Source: Thermothielavioides terrestris NRRL 8126 (taxonomy: Eukaryota > Ascomycota > Sordariomycetes > Sordariales > Chaetomiaceae). Taken from it: DNA of 64,000 nt. Below the pieces are notes generated by a model that saw only the letters and a list, made by a program, of their open reading frames with translations, ran no database searches and had not been told where the DNA came from. Shown here piece after piece: positions 35,767-45,746 of this stretch (the first letter of the stretch is position 1; every line of letters begins with the position of its first letter). The position numbers and the translations under genes were made by a program. The DNA lies in NCBI RefSeq assembly GCF_000226115.1, contig NC_016460.1, positions 806,001 to 870,000 on the forward strand, given 5' to 3'.

Positions 35767-37761
35767 ATGCCTCCCTATATAAGAGAGACGCCTACTAAAG
35801 GCTATGCTACTAATACCTAGAAGAGGGAGAGCGCCCAACTCGTAGCTAAGTAAATAGGAGGAGCAAAGAAAATCGATAATACGCCTAACGTTCCTTTATA
35901 TACCCTAGGAGCTTCTACGTCCTACTAGGCTATTACTAAAGACGTTGTTACTAAAACTACTTATAATAACGAAATGATGGCTACTAAAGAAGCTAATATA
36001 GCCAAAGTAATTTAAAATAGCTTAGAGACCACTTATAAGGAGCGATAGTAGAATATTACTATAGACCCTATCGTAGTGTCCAACAATGAATAGGAAGTCT
36101 ATAAGGACTACAACGAAGCGCTAGATAGCGACGTTGTATAAGAGCGTTTAGAAACTCTCTTGACTTATAAGTATATAGAAAGGGAGTAGCCTCTACAACG
36201 TATACTAGGGATTAAGTATCTAGAAACTAGTAACATCTCCTCTACTAGCGTATAGCGCTAGGAAGTCTAATAAGCTCTATATATTACGTTAGAAGACGAG
36301 GCTACTACAACTAACGACGACCTAGACGTCTTCGACGACGATAATACCGATTACGCTAGTAATAAGGAGGATATAGCGACTAAGCTGTATTATATTCCAG
36401 AGCTATAAGAGACCTATATATCCTATAGTTATTCCCGTCGCTCTACGAAAGTTGCGAACAAGTATATCGCTACTATAAGCGAGGTACTCGCCTACGTATA
36501 TATAGACTTTGGCTATAACGAAGAATATATAGCTAAGTTCGCGACGTAGTTTGCTAGATTCTATTGTATAGTCCTAAAAAAAGATTTTAGTAATAAACTA
36601 GCTGGCTTCGCTTACAACTTATACGTCTATAAGATCAAAGGTATAGTTAAAAAGGCCTTTAAGGAGTTCTAGGAGACTAGAATAGTAACTGTAAGCTATA
36701 TATCGACTACTATCAAGATCCTCGCTTTATAGTATATATTGCCTAAAGGGGAGGGCAACCCGTCTATCAATACGATGTTAGTAGAGCTTAGCTTAGTATA
36801 CTATAACAACGCTAAAGCTATAGATATAGCAAGCGATACTAGTTATATAGTTACTATAAACGACGCTATTATCAAATCCCTCTAGGCCGATATAAAGACT
36901 ATATAGGCGCTTACCAAAGACTTATTGCATTTTATATAGAAGTACCGAGTATATATTAAAGAAGTTGAGAACGTTGCTATAGAATCTATAAGATATATTA
37001 GCGCTATAGATATAAATAGGAACGTTAGATATATAGAGCCGGATACCTTTGCCTTCTAGGCCAACTTAGATAAAATGCACTATTATTAGATCAAGAAGAT
37101 TAACGATATATAGTAAACCTACGATAAGACTATAATAGAACTCCGTTATATAGACAATATGCTCTATAAAGACGTCGATATAGTTATATATATAACCTCT
37201 AATATACGAGATATCATCTATATAAGTTTATCGAAGTATATATAAGACCTTAAGCGTTGTACAATAATCCTTAAGGCCTATACAATTGCACTAGGCGCAA
37301 TTCTTAGCGAAACGGAAATTATAAGATAGACTATTATAACTATCTAGCTTAATAAGCGCTAAGAACTAGTACCTAAGATTAGCTAAGCCGCAACTATAAC
37401 GGTTGTACACTCTATTAAGACTACGTAGCCGCCCGCCTAGAGAACGCCTACTAAGGCACCTGTCGCCAAAGCCACGCTGCTAGTTGCACCGACAACACTA
37501 GCCAAGACGCTATAAAGCTAGTGCAATGAGAGTACCTGTTCAACGTTGGGAGCTAAAACGGTCGAAGTTACTACTACTAAGCGCTAGTATAAAGTAACTA
37601 TTGACGATAAGATATAGAAGACATTGACACGTCCTCCTAAGAAGCTTAAGAAGACGCTTATTTCCATTGAATGTAAGGCGGCAACAAAGGCCTCTAAGGT
37701 CGGAAGAGACGACCCTTATACTAGTAATAGTACAGTCGATCTTAATAAGTAGAACAAATGA
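35767..37761 (+). pseudogene. Extra 664-codon sense frame 3' of pol in element A, function unknown
   Basis: From ATG 35767 the frame runs 664 codons to TGA 37759-37761. I read it through and found internal stops of only two kinds, TAA and TAG, so the only TGA is the last codon. That is the pattern expected of a real gene mutated by RIP. The start reads MPPYIRETPTKGYAT; the middle is acidic (DDLDVFDDDNTDYASNKED) and then helical; the C-terminal 130 residues are rich in Lys, Thr and Pro (PPAQRTPTKAPVAKA, RPPKKLKKTLISIE). It does not look like envelope, gag or any domain I can name. It lies between pol and the 3' LTR, downstream of an antisense frame, so the two are divergent. Confidence 0.6.
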
Positions 37762-37932
37762 ACGGACGTATTGCAATAGAGGATTTCGCTATAGGACGAG
37801 ATGACGGATATAAAACTTATATAAAGTATAATGTAGATTAGTTTTCTTCCTTTTCTATATGCTCCTTTATTCTATATTGAGTTCTATAATGATGGCGAGG
37901 ACGCTATCTTTTTCTTCTTGTCCCTAGGCATT

Positions 37933-37955
37933 TGTTATACGTAACTGTGGCAAGG
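37933..37955 (+). repeat. First 23 bp of the right LTR of element A, cut by element B
   Basis: The sequence TGTTATACGTAACTGTGG plus CAAGG matches the start of the left LTR. It continues at 45521 after element B. The last five bases are the target duplication of B. Confidence 0.9.
37951..37955. repeat. Left target-site duplication of element B (CAAGG)
   Basis: CAAGG precedes the left LTR of B and is repeated at 45516-45520 after the right LTR. Both copies are identical. Confidence 0.92.
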
Positions 37956-38215
37956 TGTAACGTGCTAGCCTTATAGCGTCTGTAGATAAGTGTACGATGT
38001 TCTATTCAACTACCTTAAGGAGAGAAAAGGAGAAGTATAGGCTACGGTTCTCGTATATAGAGTTTTTAGGGGCTCGTGTATAGGGGGCTTGGGCCAATGT
38101 TATTCTAAGCGCGAGGCGGGTCTACCTTAGGCCTATAGCAGGCCTGTTATAGGACCGCTATAGATCTTAGGTGTAGCTCTATATACCTAGCTCGGGTATA
38201 GCCTAGTCTGTAATA
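37956..38215 (-). repeat. Left (3') LTR of element B
   Basis: This 260-bp copy starts TGTAACGTGC and ends GTCTGTAATA on the plus strand. Against the right copy I count about 37 differences by hand, all transitions; most are T or A in this copy where the right copy has C or G. Confidence 0.92.
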
Positions 38216-38217
38216 TA

Positions 38218-38230
38218 CCCCCCCCTTCCT
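38218..38230 (-). other. Polypurine tract of element B
   Basis: On the minus strand a purine run (AGGAAGGGGGGGG) lies within three bases of the 3' LTR, the place where plus-strand DNA synthesis is primed. It fixes the direction of the element. Confidence 0.7.
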
Positions 38231-39018
38231 AGATAGAGAGCTGGTTTAAGGTATACGTAGCGTAGCGCTAGGCGCGGATCTAGCGTAGTGTAGGGTCGAT
38301 TATAGTGAACGCCGATGTCTAACCTAGTGTTTAGGTAGCTTAGCGCTACTACCTATAATCCTATTGCCTAGCTATAGGTTGTTTATTTACTTTGCTTTTA
38401 CGAGACGTTGATTGGCCCTTTCCTCGCCCTACGCTCTCCTCTATAGTAGCTGTATCGTACAAGGCGTACCCGCTAATTAGGTACGATAGACCCTCTACCC
38501 ATTGCTAATAAAACCCCTCCCCTTATACGAACTTGCTCCTTATATTCTCTTCTCGTTTCTAGTATATACCCTCTCCCTACTTCTATAACTTTGTCTTCCT
38601 CCTACTTATATATCAACATTTCTCTCTTTATCCCGCTTTATATACGTTCCTTATTTATTGTACTTCTATCCTATATATATCTTCCGCTCTTTGTACTTTT
38701 TTTTCTCACCTCCTACTTACTCTATCGAGCGTTTACCTTATACGTTGTCGGCCTCTTTTTATATAAGCTATATAGTCGTCTAACGTCTATACTCCTATTG
38801 TGTTAGCCCCGTCGTCGTTATTATATATCTAACCACTTTACCAACTATATTTGCTACGTTTCTATTTTATACCTAACTTGTCCTATAATCCTTTCTCTTC
38901 GCGTTTACTTAGTCCCTTAGCCACCTCCTCTATATATATAGCTCGTATATATTCTATCTATTCGCTTTGCCCTCTATAGCAACTTCCTATTTTTCTTGTA
39001 ATTTCGATATATTCCTAA
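38231..39018. other. T-rich noncoding part of element B
   Basis: This stretch between the polypurine tract and the antisense frame is rich in T and C on the plus strand. A short intact frame at 38591-38806 is low-complexity and not convincing. Confidence 0.4.
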
Positions 39019-40206
39019 GACTTACTTACTATAATATCGGTAGCAATCGCTTCTCTTAGAGATAGTGGCGAAGGACGTTGTCTTAGAGGGGATGATAACT
39101 AAGATCGTAATATATATTACCCTATATTAGGCTTGCTCTAGCCTTAGACTAGAAGCTAATAACATCCTAGATAGAACTACAACAATTGTAGTAACTCCTT
39201 TCGTTATACTATTAATAGCTATATCGTAGAGGGAGATTCTAACAATAAGGATAACGCTTTCCTAGAGGAGAAGGGAGACGTTTGCCTCAATTATATTGAG
39301 TAGCTTCTTTATAGTAACTTGGTAGATTACATTCGAGGCTAAGGAGAAAGCTACTTAGAATATACCAAAGCCTATACCAAGTACTATTAGGATCTAGTAC
39401 TCTAGGCGACGAACGCCTCTCTATATATTGGTCTAAAACGCTTAGTTAAGTTTTACGCTAATAACTAAGCCGTCGCTAAGCTTGTTTAGAAGAAGATTGA
39501 GACTAAGCTAGCCTATTGTACTATTTTAATACTATAATTCAGTACTTTCGTATATAGCTTCTATAATATAATTAGTATAGCCCTATAGTATCGGTCTTTA
39601 GTGCGCTTTGCCTTTATACCCAATACGCTTCTAGCCCCCCCTTCATCTCCTTCGACCCTAGGCTAGCGAGGAGCCCTAGTTCTATACTAGGCTCTTTAGG
39701 ACAACCTCGCTATACAGTATTATAGCCGCCTAGTTAAATATATAGTATAATATCTCGATTCCTCCTAGTAAGAGAATCGATGTATTGTAGAGGCTGTTTA
39801 TACTATAGCATAGTCTTAGGCAACTGTCCTAGAGACGAATTCACGTTTTATAGACTATGTCATCGCATTTATTACCCTCTCGCCTATCTATACCCCTCGG
39901 GGGTCCCGCCCCCGCTACTCTCCCTATATACGTTCCCTCGCCTATAACCTATACTACGGTCGACGCCCTTCCTCCTTAGTAGAGGATATACTATATACCT
40001 ATCAAGTATATATATAGCCCTTGCCTTGGACCCTTTATATCGCTGCTCTACCCCTTTGTACACCTGCTCTACCTATATACCTGTTCGAAGATAAGGAAGA
40101 GATTACCAACGTAGGTCCTATTATAGACTTTAAATAAATGACGCTACTAGTATGTCCTATTGTTTTTTCGTATATAGTTCCGTTCTATCTAGGTTTAGGA
40201 GGATGA
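39019..40206 (+). pseudogene. Antisense open frame in element B, function unknown
   Basis: The plus strand, opposite to pol, is open for about 395 codons if TAA/TAG are read through, ending at the first in-frame TGA (40204-40206). Segments such as FLEEKGDVCLNYIEQLLYS, GESYLEYTKAYTKYYQDLV, LVKFYANNQAVAKLVQKKIE and VEAVYTIAQSQATVLETNS have balanced protein composition and no TGA. I see no clear start; a T-rich stretch precedes it. It converges on the integrase end of pol. I do not recognise a family. Confidence 0.55.
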
Positions 40207-43200
40207 TTGGACTTAGGCGTATTATAGTTTTCCTATACCTATATAGTTGTATTTATCTAAGTAGCTAGTCTTTGTAGGATAGTCTATATACGAATACAAC
40301 GTTTCCTCTTCCTCCTCTAGTTCAATACTAGTCTATTATTGTATTATATATCTCTCTACTCCTATTTGAACTTATTAAGTATAATAGTCTCTAGGAAGTT
40401 CTTTAAAGGCTTCTATATTAGTTTATTGTAACCTATCTACTTAACGTATATATTATAGTTGTTCCCTCTCCCTTTTATATTCCAAGCTTTAAGGATCGCC
40501 TCTACCCTATATTCCTATTAAGGAATATCCTCCTCTAATATAATCTATATAGGGTCTAGTCTCTTATCTATAACTTTCTATAAAGGGAGTAGGTCGGAAG
40601 CTACTCACTTAACTAAGTTAATATAGAAGGTTAGGTATAGACCGCTTAGTACATTGAGTATTACTGTTAGTAGAGTTGGTATCACGACTATCTTATACTT
40701 AGTATTTAGCTAGTTAAGCTTTTTACTAGGGCGGTTCGTCTTTATATTATATAAAGAGAGCTATACCTCGTCCTTTACCTAGAACCTCTTAGCTAGGCGG
40801 CGAAAGCGGTTTATATTCGTCTACTATCGCTACTATATATATACGATAGCTACTTAGGTCTACTCTATCCCTTCTTTTAGGTAATGGAGGAACCTAGTAG
40901 TACAACCTTCTAAGGATACTATAGATGTTGTTAGGATTGTAATAAGCTATATAAGGCTTATATTAAACCTATAGAGGAGGTAGTTCGGGTTTACTCTAGT
41001 TATAGATAAGTCCCTATTGTTGAATACAAATTGGTAGGCTAGGAGATATTTAGGCTAGTCGTACTATATAAAGGAGACGAAGATCTAGAGGATTGCCTAC
41101 ACCTCTTAGTTGACTTACTCTATCCCTTTATCCGTCTAAGGATAGTAAGAAATCGATAGGAGTTGCTCTACCCCTACCACCTTATATAACGTAGTCTAGA
41201 ACCTACTTAGCTAGTCCGACCTATAGTCGATTATAATTTAGGTTAGGAACCTATAGAAACGCTACTATATATTATAGAATCGAAGGGTATACTCTTCTAC
41301 TCCTATCGAATATATTGCCTCGAGCTATATATACTTAGAGAGATGGTCGGTAATCACTATAAGGTAGCTAGGCGCTCCCTTATCTCTTATAGGGAGGTCG
41401 GTTATAAAGTCAATGGAGATCTATTTCTAAAAGCGATTGAGGATAGGTAAAGGCTATAAAAGCCTTTGACGTAGCTATTAAGAGATTTTACTTTAGCGAC
41501 ATTGATTATAATTCTTAATAAACTACTTTATATTAGACGATATAAGGTCCTAGTAATAATCTCTCTAAAGTATTTTGAATAGCCTATTACGCCTTAGGTA
41601 TCCCGATATAGCTAAGTTATAAATCTACTAGATGATTATAGTAGTCAAAGGCTCTTATATAGGGAGCTAGAGATAGCTATAGAACTAGAGTACGCCTTAT
41701 ATATTAAAGGAGTAGTCTATAATCTAGGTCTATACTATATTCGCCTCTTTAGGAAACTTCTAAGCTCCGTTATAGACGGCTTAGAGCTAGTAAGTATAGT
41801 ACTTGTCTCTAGCAATACCCTCGTTCTATAGAGCAACGAACTGCTTATCCTTAAAGAGCGTTTCTCCTATAGGTAGCCTAGCCTTCTCCTATACACTAGT
41901 CTAGTATACCTTGATCAAGGGAAGTAGCTAGGCGATACGCTAGTTGTCTTTAGGCTCGTCTTACTTATACTAGAAAAGCGTATTAGGGCGTAAAGCTTAG
42001 GATCCTAGCTAGTACTTTAGCTTAAAGTTAAACAAAGAGAGTATCTCCGCCTATCTAGCCTATCGTTCGCTAATCGGATATAGCTAAGTGAAGTACTTAA
42101 GATTCTTATAGTCGATCAAGATAATAAAGGGGGCTACTATACTTCGAAGCTTTGTCGACTAAGCTTTAAGGTATAAGATAATAGCTAATAGCTCTTTGTT
42201 ATAGATAGTATAGTTGCGTTTAGTAAAGCTTAGTTTTATAGAGTAGTAGGCTATAGAGTAAAAGACCCTATCCTCCCTCTACTAAGATAAGCACCTACTA
42301 AGTACTATACTAGAATAGTCCACTTCTATAATCGTCTCCCTCTTAGGATTCTACTAGGCAAGGATTAGCTCTAATATAAATATAGCCTTAAATATATCAA
42401 AGGCCTCTTATTCCTCCTTACCCTAGTGGAATAGGATATTTTTATAGGTAAAACATATTAATAGGGCTATCTTCTCAAAGAAGTTGGGGATAAAGTCGCG
42501 ATAGAAGTTAATAAACCTAAAGAAGCTTTATACTCCTTAGACTCTATAAAGTGCCTTCTATTTATAGATAGCCTTAATCTTCTTAAGGTTAGGGCGGATA
42601 TAGACTCCTATCTCTATAATATACCCTAGGTACTTGACTTCCTTTACTATAAATATATACTTCTTAAAGTCTAGGTTGAGGCTTATATCCCTTAGCCTCT
42701 AAAGGACCTTGTATACCTTCCTTATATAGTCCTTCCAGCTCCTACTCGAGTATACCAAGACATTATTAAGATATACTGTTATATAGTCCTCTAGCATTAG
42801 GCCAAAGGCGTTGTTGATATATCTCTAGAACGTTATAGAAGTACTTATAAGCCTAAAGGGGTAGACTAGCTACTCGAATAGCCTAAACTTTATATAAAAC
42901 ACTATAAAGTGTTTATCCTCCTTAGTTATCTAAATATAATAGAAGGCAACTCTAACGTTTAGCTTTATAAGCCATTTAGCCCTAGCTAGAGACTAGAAAG
43001 TCTCCTTAATTAAGGAGAGTAGGTACTAGTCCTACTTAATAATCTTGTTCAAGGCCTAGTAATCTATATAGAACTTCTATCCCCTTCCTAGCTTCTTTGT
43101 AAAAAGGACTAAAGTAGCTACCAATAAGGAGCTTACCTAGATCTATCCTTTATCCATTAGATCTATAACCTACTTCTAAATCTCTAGGAGGTAGTCCCTT

Positions 43201-45150
43201 GGTATATTATACAAAGGTCCCTATAGGAGCTTAGGAGGTTTCCTATCCAAGCCTATCTTAAAATAGATATAATAGTTGGCCTCCCTCTAATAGGGGAGTA
43301 GACCATTCGCCTTTTCTTTATTGAAAAGGTCGGCGAAGTCTTATAGCTCCTTTAGTAGAGCGATCTTCAGGTCTAGGTCGACGTTAGGCTAGGAGATAGC
43401 CGCCCCTAGTATAGTAGTCATCTCGTAGATACTAGTGACGAGGAACGTATCTTAGGCTCCTTTAGACTTCTTCTTTTATACCCTATAGACTAAGCCTATA
43501 AACATCGCGCCTATAATTAGGGTAATGTTAGTTTCTTTCTACTATAAAGAGCATTTGTATACCTATAGGCCACTTTATAAATTAATAGTGAAGACCCTAT
43601 TAGCTAGGTCTAGTACAATCCTATAGTAGTTTATCTAGGGGAGCCCTAAAATAACGTCGTAGACTAGTCCTAGGACTATATAAAATATAGTAGCACTAAT
43701 CTATCTATCGATATCTATTACAACCTAGGCGATATATATAATTTTCTTTATAATTTATACCCCCTTAACTATAACGCCTAAGGTATAGGGAGTTAGTAAA
43801 CTTATTTACTTAATCTCTAACTACTAATATACTCTTTCGTTAATAGCTCTATAGCTCTAGTACCTACTATCCACTTATACGTTTATAAAACTAAAGGAGT
43901 TTAGAAAAATAGGGATTAGAAAAAGCAACTTATCTATTTTCTCTCTAATCTCTATAAATTTGTTCTATAAACAGCTAGGTCCTTTCAGCCCCTATATAAG
44001 ACTTTATACAGAGGCTACTCTTTTCCCTCCTCCTTCTTAGAGGAGGAGTCCTCCTCTACCTATTCCTTAGCCTCTAGCTTATTGATATCGACCTAAGGAG
44101 CTAGCCTCTTAGCTAAGGCGAAGGGACAAATAGCTATAAAGTAACCCTAGCGCCTACAACGGATATAGGCTCTAGCCTATTAACGTATTATATATACTTC
44201 GTCGCTTACCTACTTTGCCTACAATACGTTTATACTTCGCTTTCTTCTATTCTACTACTACTTTCCTCTATAGCCCCTGTTAGCTCCCCCCTAGGTAGAG
44301 GCAATATAGGCTACATTGATCCCAATCATCGATATATCTCTATCTATATCCTTCTCTATATCTACGTTAGGCCTAGGTCGTTTACCCTAGGACTACTAAT
44401 GTCGTTCCTCTAAATAAAGGGCCTCTAGGTCGGTAGTGATCTTATAGTACTTTGTAATAGCTATAGTATAGTCGTTCTATAGAACCCCCCGTCCTACTAC
44501 GATATACTTTAACTTTAGAGAGAGATATCGTTATAGTCTAATAAGTTGTACTTTGTCGCTCTAATTAAGTCCTTTAGCCTTCGATAGCTTCGCTTTAAAG
44601 CGAATAAGGAAGAAGGAGAATAGTTCGTTGTCTCCCTAGCGAAGTATATCTAGCTCCGTCAAAGCTATAACCTACTTATAGAAGTCTATATAAACAATTA
44701 TAAGGTATTTAAAGAACGCTTCTAAATTATAATTACAATAGGGCCCTCCTAATTTATAGAAGGCTATAACTTTGGCCTAAACTCCCTAGCTAAGGTTCCT
44801 CTAAATGAATACCCATTGGTCGTAGAAGCCTCTAATAAAGTCCTAGTCTACTACTAGGATATATACTATCGTAGCCCTCTAGATAGTAAAGAGTTTCTTC
44901 TTACTATCGAAGGGTTGTCCTACAAAGAGGCGCTTCTACTACGTCCTAGGAGCTGCTAGAGCTATAGCGTCAATCGTCGAAGCTAAGGCGTAGGCTATCG
45001 CAAAGGCGTTTATAGTCTAAGCTATAGCGATCTAGGCTATATAGAGTTCCTCGATAGTTACGTTCTACTGTATAATCGTTTCCTATAAGACTTAGAAGTG
45101 TTTATAGACCTAGTCTAGGTCTAGAACCTATAGGACGCCTAGGTTGTTTA
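40207..45150 (-). pseudogene. Gag-pol of element B, RIP-inactivated
   Basis: On the minus strand, read through TAG/TAA, gag should lie at about 44-45.2 kb by position (no zinc knuckle found). The reverse transcriptase is clear at about 42.7-42.9 kb: FIVFYIKFRLFEQLVYPFRL, TFQRYINNAFGLMLEDYI and the catalytic box as YLNNVLVYS instead of YLDDVLVYS. RNase H is at about 42.2-42.4 kb (EQEAFDIFKAIF, RETIIEVDYS). Integrase lies at about 40.4-41.5 kb, with QKQISIDFITDLP near 41400. Ends are approximate. The copy cannot be active because both catalytic Asp codons of RT have become Asn. Confidence 0.8.
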
Positions 45151-45241
45151 TAGTAGCGTCTAGTCCGCTCGGTACTAGCGTCGAAACGCCTGGTATACTG
45201 CTCTCGTCCACGTCTAGAAGCAACAACTGCTCTATCTGCCT

Positions 45242-45255
45242 GAAGGTAGTTGAAT
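45242..45255 (-). other. Self-priming primer-binding site of element B
   Basis: In the element's direction the bases directly after the 5' LTR read ATTCAACTACCTTC. Their complement, AAGGTAGTTGAAT, is present inside the LTR (plus-strand 38004-38016 in the left copy, perfect over 13 bases; one mismatch in the right copy at 45301-45313). Tf1-type elements fold the RNA 5' end back onto such a site instead of using a tRNA. Confidence 0.65.
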
Positions 45256-45515
45256 TGTAATGTGCTAGCCTTATAGCGTCTATAGATAAGCGTACGATGT
45301 TCTATTCAACTACTTTAAGGAGAGAAAAGGAGAAGTATAGGCTACGGTTCTTATGCGTAGAGTTTTCAGGGGCTCGCGTATAGGGGGCTTGGGCCGATGT
45401 TATTCCGGGTGCGAGGCGGGTCCGCCTTGGGCCCGTGGCGGGCCTGTCATAGGACCGCTGTGGATTCTGGGCGTAGCCCCATATACCTAGCCCGGGTATA
45501 GCCCGGTCTATAACA
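45256..45515 (-). repeat. Right (5') LTR of element B
   Basis: This 260-bp copy starts TGTAATGTGC and ends GTCTATAACA. It keeps much more C and G than the left copy, especially in 45380-45500 (GGGTGCGAGGCGGGTCCGCC). Confidence 0.92.
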
Positions 45516-45520
45516 CAAGG
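45516..45520. repeat. Right target-site duplication of element B (CAAGG)
   Basis: Identical to 37951-37955. Confidence 0.92.
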
Positions 45521-45746
45521 GCACCTATAACTGTACCACGGTCAGGGGTGACGAGCGTTCCCTTAAAAAGGGGAACCTCACCTAGAACCCCTTTGTAGGA
45601 GGATAGACTATATCAATATACTTTTGTAATATATACTAGTGTTTAGGAGTGCCGCCTTATTAGCTGACGAGGCTGAGAGGCATTGATCTTTCTCACCTTT
45701 ATACGTTTACCGTCAGATGGTCACCGAGGGCCATCGGTGTGTAATA
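45521..45746 (+). repeat. Remaining 226 bp of the right (3') LTR of element A
   Basis: It aligns end to end with bases 24-249 of the left LTR; differences are transitions. The LTR ends TAATA where the left copy ends TAACA. GCAAT follows as the target duplication. Confidence 0.92.

Larger units (their letters stand above)
37956..45515 (-). mobile_element. Ty3/gypsy LTR element B inserted in the 3' LTR of element A
   Basis: The element is 7560 bp with 260-bp LTRs and a perfect 5-bp target duplication. Pol is on the minus strand. A purine-rich tract on the minus strand (plus-strand CCCCCCCCTTCCT at 38218-38230) directly abuts the left LTR, which therefore is the 3' LTR. On the other side the 13 bases next to the 5' LTR are complementary to a segment inside the LTR, as in self-priming Tf1-type elements. 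RT, RNase H and integrase motifs are visible but interrupted by RIP stops. An antisense frame of about 395 codons lies between integrase and the 3' LTR. Confidence 0.9.
27597..45746 (+). mobile_element. Ty3/gypsy LTR element A (host of element B), RIP-inactivated
   Basis: The element is bounded by 249-bp LTRs that begin TGTTAT and end TAACA/TAATA, with a 5-bp target duplication. Removing element B and its duplication (7565 bp) leaves 10585 bp, long for a fungal Ty3/gypsy element. Order on the plus strand: gag-like region, protease, reverse transcriptase, RNase H, integrase and chromodomain (to 34909), then about 3 kb of extra sequence with one antisense and one sense open frame, then the 3' LTR. 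The chromodomain places it among chromoviruses. I could not identify a convincing primer-binding site or a purine-rich tract beside the 3' LTR. Confidence 0.85.

Noticed and set aside
38591..38806. 71-codon intact frame in element B
   Set aside because: Hydrophobic Leu/Tyr/Ser-rich low-complexity product from T-rich DNA; no start or family support.
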